NCBI GenBank assembly: GCA_949775045.1
Contig: OX459110.1
Coordinates: 9,805,741 to 9,869,740 of the forward strand
Source of the DNA: Metridium senile
Taxonomy: Eukaryota; Cnidaria; Anthozoa; Actiniaria; Metridiidae
Reading direction: 5' to 3'
Length of the DNA: 64,000 nucleotides
A program made the position numbers and the translations under genes. Position 1 is the first letter of the stretch; every line of letters starts with the position of its first letter. Positions 46,301 to 58,410 of this stretch are shown here, piece after piece. The notes below the pieces were generated by a model that searched no databases, was not told the origin of the DNA, and saw only the letters and a program-made list of their open reading frames with translations.

Positions 46301-46564
46301 TTCGATCATCTGCTCTAACAATTGTAAAAACTCGTTCAGCTAATCTAGACTGCAATAATACCACTGAGGGAATTCTTAGAACAGTTTGCACAATATTATC
46401 TTGAATTAGAGGGATTTGATTCAATGTCACCTGAAATAAATATTTTTCGTCTAGAAATACAATAGTTCTCATTTCGGGTACAACATTTTATTGAATAAAT
46501 GCATTTTGTGTCATTACAAATAAACTTCGTCCTTGTTTTAATTACTACAATAAGGCTTACTCAT

Positions 46565-47250
46565 GTTATTGATTTGTTTTTTTCATTGTATTAGTAATTT
46601 GTTTTGCCGTTTTTCGACCATAGCTTTAGTCTCTTGGTTTGTCGCTGCTAGGACAGTTTCCTCAAGAATAGAAGGAGAATCGACCATATATTTGCTGATT
46701 TGTACAGGCCCGCAAATGAACCCAGGCCCGCAAATGAACCCAGGCTATTAATTACACTGAGTTGTATTAAATAAATAGAGATTATTACATGTTTAGAGCC
46801 TGATATCATTTTTACTCACTCGTTTTTTTGTATCATATCGCGAACGAGCGTTTTTAAATAAACACTTATAAACCAGTAGCCCTCACTTGGTTGCTTATTT
46901 TTGTGTAATTATTTCATAACTGAATATTAACAATAATGTATCATACAGTAGCAGTATAGATAATTTTATTGTCAAGATTTTTTTATAATTTAGTTCGGTG
47001 ACAGATTCTGTATTTTCTTTTACCTGCCCTGGGTTCATTTGCGGGCCTGTACAGATTTCTGTTTTTTTTTTGTTTTTTTTGTGTGCTAGAACAGCTTCCT
47101 TACGAATGGAAAGCGTGTTGATTCGATAAAATGTGTCCATTTTGCTTATGTCTTCATAAAATGGTCGAAGTGTCGCAAGGAATGCTCGGTGTTGTCGCCT
47201 CGCTTTCAAAAACAAATGCCTGGGCACGAGTAAAAAAATAAACTTGCTCA
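46565..47250. repeat. Region with direct and inverted internal repeats
   Basis: GTACAGGCCCGCAAATGAACCC occurs twice in tandem at about 46704-46743 and again inverted at about 47030-47052. The neighbouring TGCTAGGACAGTTTCCTCAAG and TGCTAGAACAGCTTCCTTACG are direct copies. No credible gene is seen. Confidence 0.45.
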
Positions 47251-47470
47251 TTCAATAAAAAAAGAGAAAGTGGACAAAAGAAAATTGAAAATAAGAAATG
47301 AACGCGTCAGAAATTGTAAAGACTTAAAAGAAAGGAAAACAATCACAACAAAATATATAAGTTACATAACGACTGTTATAATTACTGTTTCAATAAAATG
47401 TTATGTGATTGAAATGTTTATATACACTCATTCCTTATCCGATTGTCCTCTTTTTCCAAATTCGCTTCCG

Positions 47471-48700
47471 CGGCTGTACAGGGCCTCATATATATAGTGT
47501 CGCATGAGCGTAAATAAATGTAGACCGCTCTTGCTCGCCGAATCGGCCTGAACTAATTAAGGAAGCTCCATGTCAGCGGTCTTTGAGAGCCTAGTTTAAT
47601 TTGATTGATTATATATTTATATAGCGCCTTAATTCCACTAAATATCCAAAGCGCTGAAAGAAGTCTTTCTATCGTTTGAAAGAGCATCATTTCAACACTC
47701 AATCGCCGTAGTTCTGATCGAATTAAAGGTTTAGCACATTTGCTATATGGCTTTTTGTAAGACAAATTTGTATTATCCATTTTAAAATAAATACTGTAGG
47801 AATGAAATATTTAAATCCATTTTCTCAATTTCATCCATTTTCACCTAGAAAATCTCCTTTAATTTTTTTCTCATGCTTTGAATTGGCTTTTTTTTCCTTT
47901 GATCTGATTGGTCAAATTTTAGGTTTTCTGCAATTTCATTAGCTCTTCAAAACAGTGCGATTTAAAACTGAAAATGAATAAATCGCACTGCTGAGAGCTA
48001 ATGACTTGCCAATAGATCTTAGATCTACCAACTCTACACTTATTTTTAAAAATAAATTAAGCGAACTTGATAATATATAGTTAATATATAGTCTACATAT
48101 TTGTTTAAACTAATTTCTTTTTAACAATAGTTTTGTATATATATCCATTTAATGTATTATTAATATTTTAATGAATTTTATAGTTACTTTAAGTTGATTT
48201 TATTCTACAGGACCCCTTTGACAACAGTGTTTCTTTACACTGTTGGGTCATCCTGTTTTAAATATTCGAATTTATTTATTAATTTATTATCAGATTGCAG
48301 GATTTGCTATTGATTTCAAAATAAATATAATACGAACATAAACTTCCTTCGAACATTCATTTGTTTGCTATGTAAAAATGCTAGCAGAGACTACTGTATC
48401 CTTTTCACTGCAGGACACATTATATAAAGATGGGTATTTAGGCAAGTTTCCCTTGAGCAAGGAAGAGACTAAAAAATCGAATGTGTGATATGGCGTTTTT
48501 GTAAACCAGTTATATAGTCAATGTCATTATTGTTGTCCATCAAAAAAGACATTTAGACCAAAAGAAATGTCATGTGATACCTAATATACTTACTCTAAAT
48601 GCTCGATACCAGCAATCATTGTATACGTACTTACATTGTTATAGAGTTTGAAACCAGAATTTATATCGTTTAAAAAAAATAATAAACAAATCACCACGTG
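47471..48700 (+). repeat. Segmental duplication, copy 1
   Basis: This segment matches 58486-61040 in the same orientation once two insertions are removed. Here the insertion is a LINE tail (about 48001-48292); in the other copy it is the element at 58814-60429. Shared strings include AGTGTCGCATGAGCGTAAAT and TTTAGCACATTTGCTATATGG. A shorter third copy is at 52921-53240. Confidence 0.82.
48001..48292 (+). mobile_element. LINE 3' end inserted in the duplicated segment
   Basis: The insertion begins with a frame reading NDLPIDLRSTNSTLIFKNKL and SELDNI then a stop, the common C-terminus of LINE reverse transcriptases. It is followed by A+T-rich 3' UTR with a TTATTTATTAATTTATTA tail. Both other copies of the duplication lack it (GAGAGCCAATCAGATTGCAGG is continuous there). 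Confidence 0.72.
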
Positions 48701-48935
48701 ATAATTCTTTTAGTCTTTTTTAAGACTTGGTAAAGATGATAAGAAGTCTAGATAATCTTGCCACACAAACTTACTGATGTGTTAGAATCGCATTCATTCG
48801 CTAGAGATAATTTATACGCCAGTAATAATATTACAACCCTTGTTTGGTTTCAGAAGTTGCTCACTAGATAAATAAATATATATAGTAAAATAAAATAGAT
48901 ACATAATGAAATTAAAACAAAATTAATTAGTGTGG

Positions 48936-49142
48936 CGAAAATTAGCCTGCGTAGCAAGCGTTTCTTTTGGGGGGAACGGGAGAAAGTTGCTTTTTTGGTT
49001 GTTTTGGGATAGCTGTGTTACCGATATGGCCGCGCAAAACCTAATACGAGTACAAAAAAACGAGGGTGGGGGAGGGGGAGGGGAGAAGAGCTGAGGAAAC
49101 GCTTGCAAACAAACCCCGGGATTCTGAAAAACGCCCCTATGA
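48936..49142. mobile_element. TAGCCTGCGTAGCAAGCGTTTC element, copy 1
   Basis: TAGCCTGCGTAGCAAGCGTT starts the element and GCTTGCAAACAAACCCCGGG lies near its other end. It matches 52384-52600 in reverse orientation. A purine-rich G tract lies in the middle. Confidence 0.75.
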
Positions 49143-49267
49143 CCTTTCACAGCTGGGCGCCGCTGTCTCGTTTGCTCGGCAATCGTCTATCAACAGTTTT
49201 AAAAAGCAAACAGATATCGGATACTCTTATTTATAGCCGTTAAAAATAGAAAATTTCGAATCCAACC

Positions 49268-51151
49268 AAGGGAGCACGGCAGACTGTTGTTTGTGGTTTG
49301 GATATATTCGATCTTTTGAAGGTTTTAAATTACAACGATCTTTTCAACGTTTTAAATTACATTAACAGCTAAATTGGTAGATTAATGGGACTATCCGCCA
49401 GCAAGGGAAAAATGCGGGCGCGCCTGCCTCTGCGGGGCTCGCGGGGAGTTACAACTCTCGGGTGACACTCGTACATTACTCGTCCCTACGGTATGGCGCA
49501 AAATACAAGTCAGAATACATGTTCCTGATACATGTATCAAATACAAGTAATGTATTGTTTTTAACAATAGAACTTGACACTTTCTATGACGTTTGATACC
49601 GACTCGACATCATGTACAGGAATAAGGCGAGGATACCTAGGAAAAGATTGTCACGTGATCCACCACGTTTACGGGTATCTGATATCTGGAATCTGATATA
49701 TAGAGCTTGGATTCCAAAAATAAACAAGTTTTAAAGCATACAACTTTGATCGCTTCTTTCTTTAGACATTTCGTACGCATAATTGCGAGAACAAAGATTT
49801 TCAAAGTAATTCAACTGATGATTAGGCTTTTAATAGTTTACTTTTAGAAAATACAGAAGTAAAAGTTGTCTGGTTGTAATATTTGCTTTGCTTGCCGGAC
49901 AGCTGTCAAAATATGACAGTTAACCCCGGGTCAAGCTGAAGCACACGTAACGCTCCTCGTATAAATACTTTTTTTCTTACTTTTAATATTAAAAAATAAT
50001 AAAAATAAAAAAACTTATTAAAATAGGGCAAAGTCTGACGCAAATCTCGAATTAATGAGACCACCAAGACAGCTAGTTCGTTCATCAATTCCAGTTCTCC
50101 GACGAGTAATTGTACTCAATAATTCACAAATCGCTGAGGCAAAATATGATAGCTATACCTCATTTTTCTTCAAAATTGCCGTTGCTCCAAGGTAATGATT
50201 AACTCTGGATGGCTGCTTCCCCTGTGCTGTCATTTGGCAATTCAGAGGGAAACGTTGTATACCATTTATTGTGGAAGGTTGTTATTGTTGTATATTTTTA
50301 TGTGAACTTGCAGACGTTCTTTGTAAAATGATGCACGTAACCCATCTACACTTTGACTGCAACTAAAATTTTTAACTTCGGCAATAAGTGAAGAGGTAGC
50401 TTCAAAGAATTTAATTTTGCTATTTCTTCAGTAAATACACTGATTTTGTTCGAGTAAAAACGTTTAAAAACCCGTTGACCCCTGTTTGTCATTGATAGTT
50501 AGACGTGCGGTCAGTTTTAACCAATCGCCGCTTGTATTTCTAAAAGGGATTAGCGTCACCTATTGACCAATGGCGTTATGTATCAAGAAACTAATCAACC
50601 AATCCCCACTTGTATTTCTAAAAGGGATTACCGTCACAAATTTACCAATGGCGTTATGTATCAAGAAACTAATCAACCAATCCCCGCTTGTATTCTAAAA
50701 GGGATTAGCGTCACCTATTGACCAATGGCGTTATGTATCAAGAAACTATAATCAACCAATCACGCTCTGTATTCTGGATGTTGCAATACAAACTTAAACC
50801 AATCACGTAATGTATTACTGTTTTAAATCCTGTATCAAATACGTGATACATGTATCAGAAACATGTATTTTGACACCTTTCTTACAAATACATGTACTGT
50901 ATAAAATACATGTTCTAAACGTATAGTACTTGTATAATACATGTATAACACATGTTATTTTGACTTGTATTTTACCCCATACTACGGGACTCGCTCGGCA
51001 ATGATAGTTGTGCCCGCATTTTAACTGGTCAGTCGATTGACGAAAAAAGCCGTTTATGTAATTTAAAACTTGAAAAGATGGTTGTAATTTAAAACCTTCA
51101 AAAGAACGAATATATCCAAACCACAAACAACAGTCTGCCGTGCTCCCTTGA
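49268..51151. mobile_element. Inverted-repeat DNA element, about 1.9 kb
   Basis: Arms of about 95 bp (CAAGGGAGCACGGCAGACTG, GTTTGGATATATTCG, TTTTAAATTACAACGATCTT) are present in inverse at 51058-51151. Inner sequences with GATACATGTATCA are mirrored too. No transposase was recognised, so it is non-autonomous. It contains the three-fold tandem repeat at 50510-50790. Confidence 0.75.
50510..50790. repeat. Tandem repeat, about 83-bp unit, three copies plus a partial
   Basis: The unit AACCAATCNCCGCTTGTATT, CTAAAAGGGATTAGCGTCAC, ACCAATGGCGTTATGTATCAAG is repeated in tandem inside the element 49268-51151. Confidence 0.82.
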
Positions 51152-51175
51152 TCCAACGCAAATGGTAGATAACAT

Positions 51176-51956
51176 TCTCATCTTTAATAAACAGTTGATA
51201 GTATTTAATACAAAGAATAGCTAAATAATAAACAGATAGTTCATTGAGTTTGTTTCTATAGTGTGTGACTCGTCCATAATCACGGCAAGGAACGGCGAAA
51301 GCTTTCGCCGTCTTAAGACAAGATAGAAAAAGTTATCGCTCAAAACTCCCTCGGCTGAACCAAATAGAATAGTATTTACAAAGAATAGCTAATAAACAAA
51401 TATTTCATTGAGTTTGTTTCTATATTTCATTGTATTCTATAGTTCATTGTGTGTGATTCGTCCACAATCACTGCTTATATATACCTATTTCAAAAACGTT
51501 GTCAGAAGGAGATCTGAATCTATAATCTGAGACCGAAATGAATTCAATAAAATTGCGTACTGCAAAAACCAGTCCTGTTTTTTTGTGTGCTTAGCACCTT
51601 CAGATTTATATTTACCGTCGCCATTTCGAATTCAGAAACCAGAAAGTGCACGCAATGAGAAAAAACTGCCGTACCCCACAATTCATTTCGGTCTCAGATT
51701 GCAGATTCAGATCTCCTTCTGACAACGTTTTTTGAAATAGGTGTATAGCCGTTAAAGATAGAAAGACTTGAATCCAAACGCAAATTGTAGATAACATTCT
51801 GATCTTTAGCAAACAGTTGATAGTATTTACAAAGAATAGCTATAGTTTATTGAGTTTGTTTCTATGGTGTGTGATTCATATGGAATCACGGCTTTCAAGG
51901 AACGGCGAAAGCTTTAGAAAGTTATCGCTCAAAATTCCCACGGCCGAACCAAATAG
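51176..51956. repeat. Duplicated block flanking a MITE
   Basis: About 190 bp at 51176-51364 (AACGCAAATGGTAGATAACA to CTGAACCAAATAGAA) recur at 51777-51956. A partial third copy lies at 51365-51480 and the TACACCT MITE at 51479-51746 between them. Confidence 0.75.
51479..51746. mobile_element. TACACCT-family MITE, copy 9
   Basis: ATATACCTATTTCAAAAACG and its complement ending AATAGGTGTAT bound the element. The arms carry GTTGTCAGAAGGAGATCTGA and its inverse. The core is not shared with other copies. Confidence 0.82.
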
Positions 51957-52272
51957 AAGCAGAACCGCTGCAAGTCCTTCCTCGCTTATCTCAGTTTCTG
52001 CTTTCGATTGAGCCTTGATTCCAAAGTGATCTGCCTCTTTTATTAAAACGCAGCAGTTTTCTTTGCTAAGTCTTTCCAGCACGAGTACTATTAAAGATTT
52101 GAAAGATCAAGCTCTTTCCAAAGCATGTTGACAGGACGGCGAACAGATCTCCCCCGAAAACAAGTTGTTTCAATGCTTCTTTCTGTTCTGGCTTGAGAAC
52201 TATTCTTAATTGTAATATAATGTCTGTTAAAACTTCTTCAAAATTGATTTCACTAAACGAAGGCGACGCCAT
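51876..52272 (-). pseudogene. Frameshifted RecQ-type helicase N-terminal fragment
   Basis: The minus strand opens with MASPSFSEINFEEVLTDIIL and continues through LKPEQKEALKQLVFGGDLFA to a degenerate P-loop region, STCFGKSLIFQIF. Intact RecQ-like helicases of this kind usually have P-T-G-x-G-K-S there. At about 52085 the frame breaks: the original frame ends in a stop and a second frame continues VLERLSKENCCVL. The remaining helicase motifs are absent. It is a dead copy, perhaps left by a mobile element, and is flanked by MITEs. Confidence 0.5.
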
Positions 52273-52383
52273 TTATCGTGTGTTTAAATTGAACGATATT
52301 AATATTCATGTTATGCTCTCTATGAAGACTCACTGTCAATTTGCTGTCATAAGTACCGAAACCCAGCATTTTGATTGGTGCGT

Positions 52384-52600
52384 TCGTGGGCGAACGCAGT
52401 TTTTCAGAATCCAGGGGTTTGTTTGCAAGCGTTTCCTTCCCTCCTCTCCCCCTCCCCCTAACTTGATGTTTTGTACTCGTCTTAGGTTTCGCGCGGCCAT
52501 ATCTGTAACACAGCTATCCCAAAACAACCAAAAAACAACTTTCTCCCGTTCCCCCCAAAAGAAACGCTTGCTACGCAGGCTAGGCGAAAATTGGGTCTCG
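52384..52600. mobile_element. TAGCCTGCGTAGCAAGCGTTTC element, copy 2 (inverted)
   Basis: This copy ends with GAAACGCTTGCTACGCAGGCTA and carries GGTTTGTTTGCAAGCG near its left side, the reverse of 48936-49142. It overlaps the 5' side of the helicase fragment region but not its frame. Confidence 0.72.
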
Positions 52601-52920
52601 TCCATCGTCCATCCATTAGTCCATGCTTTCGAACGTGCATGCCAAATGCTTTCAGCACCAAACGAGTATGGTTGAGCTGAATATCCAACGAATGAGGTGG
52701 GGTTATTAATAAATATTTTATTATATTCTAATTTTATTTTAAAAAATAATTGATAAAATATCGAGCAATATATAAAAATATCGTTCTTTGAACTGTAAAC
52801 TACAAGATAATTACAGGGATTTTTAAGTATTTTGAAATCCTGGAGAAAATATTTTCATGAATAATCTATCTGGCAGGTTCGTAGAGTTTTAGACAGGAAA
52901 TTCGGCAAATCAATAATAAT

Positions 52921-53240
52921 AGACAATTGGAGATTTCCTTTTTTATTTTTTCAATTTTTTTCTCATGCTTTGAATTGGCTTTTGTTTCCAGTAATCTGAT
53001 TGGTCAAACTTTAGGTTTTCTGCAATTTCATTAGCTCTTCAAAACAGTGCGATTTAAAACTCAAAATGGTGCGATTAATTCGTGAATAAATCACACTGCT
53101 GAGAGCCAATCAGATTGCAGGATTTGCTATTGATTTCAAAAATAAATATAATCAAACCATCAACTTCCTTCGAACATTCGTTTCAATGCTATGTAAAAAT
53201 GTTAGCAGAGACTACTGTATGCTTTTCACTGAATACAGTA
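52921..53240 (+). repeat. Segmental duplication, copy 3 (partial)
   Basis: It matches the TTTTCTCATGCTTTGAATTGG to GACTACTGTATGCTTTTCACTG part of 47471-48700 and 58486-61040, without the LINE insertion. Confidence 0.8.
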
Positions 53241-53299
53241 TAAATATATTATCTGTTTTCTTATTGTCAGCAAAAATGTTCGTTTTGTGATAAAAGCAT

Positions 53300-54415
53300 G
53301 AAACTTGGCCAGATTACTAACTTCACCAGGACGATCATTTTATATTATGGGGCCATTCGAGATCGGAACCGAGTACTGCGTATGCCCTAAAATAGGTGCG
53401 CATGGAATCGAGGCTCAGCCAAAATATTTAATTTAACTGATCTAATCTTCATCTTTACTAAAGTATCTTAACTGAAATGTGTTACAGGTTAGTTCCTGTC
53501 TTAGCCATGAAAGTGGTCACGGGGTTTGTCCCGAGTTCGTGAGAATTTTTTTTTTAATTTTTTTATTAAAATAAAAGGCAGGATACGCAACTAATATTTT
53601 TTTAGCATATTCTAAAACAGTTAATAGGTTACAAGAATAATATCAGTGAAGTTTACTTTACAAATACACTGGAAAATCTACGATAGAATTGACTTTGCTA
53701 TATAGGTGGACGTACAGTGACGTATTTTGTTATGGTTTGGCCAAATACAGTTGTAACCATTGTTATTAGAATAAAGAAAATTAAAAAATGTATTACAGCG
53801 ACCGCTCATCTCAAAAGCCTCTTTTGCTCCGTACGTTTTTGTCTTTTTTGTTTTTCCAACAATTTATTTTTCTTTCTATGCACTTTACTTTTTTTTACCT
53901 GCCACTTTTTATCTGTGTGGATTTGTTATTACAACCGTCCAATCTCACTCCTTTGTGTACAAAGCAACAATATAAAACCTTCATTATAATATATCATACC
54001 CACAATTCCTTTCAATCTTGAAATGATCATTCGCTTTGGACAACTTCTTTTAAATGGTGTACACCCGGAAAATGCTATCTTAAGACTTACGTCATGGTAG
54101 AAGTATGTAGACACCCATAATAACACCCATATTCAGAAGTTTAGCGAAGTAGAACACCACAACTGGAAACTTTTCGAGCTACATAATCAAATTTTACCAA
54201 AGATTAAGACCACAAAAGGCTATTTCTCGATGCAAGCTGACTTGGGTTAAGGTATGTTTGATATTTAGATCGAAATATGTAACTGCTCTGCTGTGAGTTT
54301 GTTTTAGTATTAACATAAAAACTTATGATGTCTAGATTCAATAATTAATACGTATGATCGTCGTAAACAACTATATAATGATATTTATGAAATGTACTTT
54401 AGTATACTGATATAC
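53300..54415. other. Stretch without recognised genes
   Basis: This is A+T-rich sequence. At 53700-53775 it shares GGACGTACAGTGACGTATTTTG in inverse orientation with 16577-16640, which marks a further dispersed repeat. Open frames of up to 90 codons here lack coding character. Confidence 0.4.
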
Positions 54416-54419
54416 CACT

Positions 54420-54658
54420 ATAGCGCAAACACTTAATCGGTGAAATTTAATTTATTTTTTAATGTCTAATAGTTCTTATTTAGTGACTATTAATGACTAT
54501 TTTAGACAAGTAAAGCTAAAAGCTGTAATGAAGTATTTTCTCCTTTGTATTAGCCTTTTCGTAGACTGTTCTGGCTGAGTGATAACCACTAAATAAAAAC
54601 TATTTGTTAGTAACAATTTTGATTTTATTTCACGGATTAAGTCAGTGTTTGCGCTCTA
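54420..54658. mobile_element. Inverted-repeat MITE (TAGCGCAAACACTTAATC ends)
   Basis: TAGCGCAAACACTTAATCGG and GATTAAGTCAGTGTTTGCGCTCTA are inverted ends. The inner TTTAGTGACTATTA and ACTAAATAAAAACTATT blocks recall the palindrome at 25942-26280. Its right part is also part of the 548-bp tandem unit. Confidence 0.7.
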
Positions 54659-57340
54659 TCACAATGCAGTCTGTTATTGATATAAGTTGTAGAAATATAT
54701 TATATAAATTTGTGAGACACTGCAGATTCATTCACAGGAAGCCCAATCTCATTGATCGAGGCGCTTTATAATAAGGCTTTCTATGTAGAATTATTCTCAA
54801 ATCTATAACTCGTCGAAAAATAAAGGAAATAAACTGTAACCTTTGTGGATTGTTTCTTGTGTCTTTCTTGCTATCTGGTAGCGATTTCAGGCTGTTTGGG
54901 CGGTTTTTAGCTATGTTTTAGCTATGTTCTCCCCCTACTACTAAGAACAAGAAAGGAAGGAGACCTTTGGTCGGCCAACGGACCGAGTTGCTCTCGAAAA
55001 TCGCTCAAATTCTCACACTAAATCGCATTTCCTAGACTTGATACTCCGCAACACGAAAGCCAGATAGTTACCCTTTACGATTATCAAAAAATGTCTCATA
55101 AAAGTTATCCCCTCGAGGAATAAATCCTGCAAGAATTTCAAATTACCGGCCATTTTGAATGGCTTTGTATGCGCGGCAGGGATTTCTTGTGCAGCTCGAA
55201 GAGCGTGACAGCGCGGACGGCCTCGACTCTAGTCAAATCTCTCACAGCTACCCCTCCCCCTACTCTACGAAATCCAAGACCAATGACAAAGGATACTTAC
55301 CAATGTCGCCCTCCCCGGGGTGACTGAGTCTTGGATTTCGTAGAGTAGGGGGAGGGGTAGCTGGGAGAGATTTGACTAGAGTCGAGGCCGTCCGCGCTGT
55401 CACGCTCTTCGAGCTGCACAAGAAATCCCTGCCGCGCATACAAAGCCATTCAAAATGGCCGGTAATTTGAAATTCTTGCAGGATTTATTCCTCGAGGGGA
55501 TAACTTTTATGAGACATTTTTTGATAATCGTAAAGGGTAACTATCTGGCTTTCGTGTTGCGGAGTATCAAGGCAAGGAAATGCGATTTAGTGTGAGAATT
55601 TGAGCGATTTTCGAGAGCAACTCGGTCCGTTGGCCGACCAAAGGTCTCCTTCCTTGTCTTGTTCTTAGTAGTAGGGGGAGAACATAGCTAAAACATAGCT
55701 AAAAACCGCCCAAACAGCCTGAAATCGCTACCAGATAGCAAGAAAGACACAAGAAACAATCCACGAAGGCTACAGTTTATTTCCTTTATTTTTCGACGAG
55801 TTATAGATTTGAGAATGATTCTACATAGAAAGCCTTATTATAAAGCGCCTCGATCTATGAGATTGGGCTTCCTGTGATTCATTTCATCATCTACTGAGTT
55901 TACAATTTAATTCTGTTTACAATTCTGAAATTGTTTCGTATGGTTAAATGGTTCTTAAAGAGTTCGCTAGCTATTACACTCTATCTAAGGTCCTGTTAGG
56001 TTTATAACAAGTCAATAAACGGCAAACAAACTACCTGTTTTTCTGTCCTATCTTTTTGAACTTCTTTAGAAGATACCAAGCACAGCTTTAAAACCAGCAA
56101 ACAGTATTAACCCTATATACTTTGACGATGGATAATAAAAACATTTTTTATTATCCATGGTACATGTACACCTTACTATACACAGAATCGAAAAACAAAT
56201 GCTAGCAATTTATATTAAATGATTTGTTTTTGACTAGTGTTTCATACATGTAGCTAGAAACTCTTGGACTGTTCTGGCTGAGTGATAACCACTAAATAAA
56301 AACTATTTGTTAGTAACAATTTTGATTTTATTTCACGCGGATTAAGTGTTTGCTCTATCACAATGCAGTCTGTTATTGATATAAGTTGTAGAAATATATT
56401 ATATAAATTTGTGAGACACTGCAGATTCATTTCATCATCTACTGAGTTTACAATTTAATTCTGTTTACAATTCTGAAATTGTTTCGTATGGTTAAATGGT
56501 TCTTAAAGAGTTCGCTAGCTATTACACTCTATCTAAGGTCCTGTTAGGTTTATAACAAGTCAATAAACGGCAAACAAACTACCTGTTTTTCTGTCCTATC
56601 TTTTTGAACTTCTTTAGAAGATACCAAGCACAGCTTTAAAACCAGCAAACAGTATTAACCCTATATACTTTGACGATGGATAATAAAAACATTTTTTATT
56701 ATCCATGGTACATGTACACCTTACTATACACAGAATCGAAAAACAAATGCTAGCAATTTATATTAAATGATTTGTTTTTGACTAGTGTTTCATACATGTA
56801 GCTAGAAACTCTTGGACTGTTCTGGCTGAGTGATAACCACTAAATAAAAACTATTTGTTAGTAACAATTTTGATTTTATTTCACGCGGATTAAGTGTTTA
56901 CTCTATCACAATGCAGTCTGTTATTGATATAAGTTGTAGAAATATATTATATAAATTTGTGAGACACTGCAGATTCATTTCATCATCTACTGAGTTTACA
57001 ATTTAATTCTGTTTACAATTCTGAAATTGTTTCGTATGGTTGAATGGTTCTTAAAGAGTTCGCTAGCTATTACACTGACTCTATCTAAGGTTCTGTTAGG
57101 TTTATAACAAGTCAATAAACGGCAAACAAACTACCTGTTTTTCTGTCCTATCTTTTTGAACTTCTTTAGAAGATACCAAGCACAGCTTTAAAACCAGCAA
57201 ACAGTATTAACCCTATATACTTTGACCATGGATAATAAAAACATTTTTTATTATCCATGGTACATGTACACTTAACTATACACAGAATCACAAAACAAAT
57301 GCTAGCAATTTATATTAAATGATTTGGTTTTGACTAGTGT
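54555..57340 (+). repeat. 548-bp tandem array (about three units) split by a foldback element
   Basis: TTCATTTCATCATCTACTGA occurs at 55878, 56426 and 56974, a constant 548-bp period. The units differ by only a few bases. A partial unit precedes (54555-54731) and the third ends at about 57340. Each unit contains the hairpin GGATAATAAAAACATTTTTT-ATTATCC. No gene was recognised in the unit. Confidence 0.9.
54732..55877. mobile_element. Foldback transposon with about 549-bp arms and 5-bp target duplication
   Basis: The left arm (54732-55280) and right arm (55328-55877) are near-perfect inverted copies, starting TCACAGGAAGCCCAATCTCA. The loop is 47 bp. TTCAT flanks both sides (54727-54731 and 55878-55882). 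The tandem units at 56426 and 56974 show the same site without the element (GCAGATTCATTTCATCATCT), which proves insertion and the 5-bp duplication. No transposase is encoded. Confidence 0.92.
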
Positions 57341-57419
57341 CTCAACTATGGAAAATGTGCAACAAAAACACGTTTAATGTCATCAAGTTCGTTACATTCC
57401 TCTAAATAGAATTGATGAA

Positions 57420-57725
57420 ATTATCAACTAATTAGAGTTTGGTAAGCCTATTGTTATTATATTCAAAGAGACAAGAAACCGCTGATAATTATGCAACAAA
57501 GAGAACAATAATGGGACAGGCTAGCTATTGAATGATAATTACATTTTCATTGGCTGATAATATTATAACTAATTAGTCTAGAGTTTGGTAAGCCTATTGT
57601 TCAAAGAGACAGCAAACCGCCGATAATTTGCAACAAAGAGAACAATAATGGGGCAGGCTACTGTATGATAAATACACTTTCATTGGCTGATAACTAGTTA
57701 AAGTTTGGTAAGCCTATTAGAGATC
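57420..57725. repeat. Two-unit tandem repeat, about 150 bp
   Basis: AGTTTGGTAAGCCTATTGTT, CAAAGAGACA, CGATAATTTGCAACAAAGAG and GAACAATAATGGG recur in order, with a third partial start at about 57695. Confidence 0.75.
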
Positions 57726-58410
57726 TTTGTTTTAGCGGCATTGGCACAAACTATTCCTACTTTAGATAAATTGATTTTCTCTTAGACAAGAACGTGAATT
57801 CTATTAATGTCTAAATTGAATAGAAGTCGGATTTTTCGCTTTTTGCTGGTGATCATGAGTGTATTCATCAAAATTTGTAAAAATATTTTTCTATTGTTTC
57901 ATTTATTTATCGCATCAGTGAATAGTTTATCAATCTTAAAAATATTTTGAAACAATTACATTCCAGCAAACTGAAAGAAGAATTAAGCTGCATATAATCA
58001 TTTTTGTTTTTAATTGTTTTTTTTTTCCATTGTATTATAGATCGATTGACAATGACCAAACCCTCTGTTGTTTTGCTCTTTTTCACTTAATTATTTTTGA
58101 TATTTTTATTTATATTCTAAAAAGACAGATTGAAGAAGTGTTGCTGAAAGTATGTAAATTGCAAGACGCTATAGAAAAAAAATCAGATCCTATCTGACTC
58201 GTGAATGGCCAATACCGATTTGTTGATTGAATAAGTATGGATTAAAACTCTAGATGAAAAAATGGCTAATTTATTTTCGACTACGTAGGAATATCTAGGT
58301 TTATGTTCACATAATTATGGTATGGTCCAATTTGTGGGAATTGATATAAATGACTATTCAAACTTATAAAACTCATTAATAATTCATGATAATTTAACAA
58401 AAGAAATCAC

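Noticed and set aside
46680..46751. NPGP-containing peptide (GPQMNPGPQMNPG) resembling a 2A self-cleaving sequence
   Set aside because: The required D-x-E before NPGP is absent, and the motif comes from a tandem copied 17-bp DNA repeat. No downstream partner protein exists.
47553..47780. Short conserved frame also present at 58567-58800
   Set aside because: The similarity follows from the segmental duplication, and one copy has an in-frame change typical of non-coding drift.
53717..54021. Hydrophobic 77-90-codon frames
   Set aside because: They are T-rich sequence with overlapping frames and no domain or splice context; the region is repeat-derived.
55281..55327. ATACTTACC in the foldback loop, resembling the 5' end of U1 snRNA
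   Set aside because: Only nine bases match, and the rest of the loop and arms show no U1 structure.
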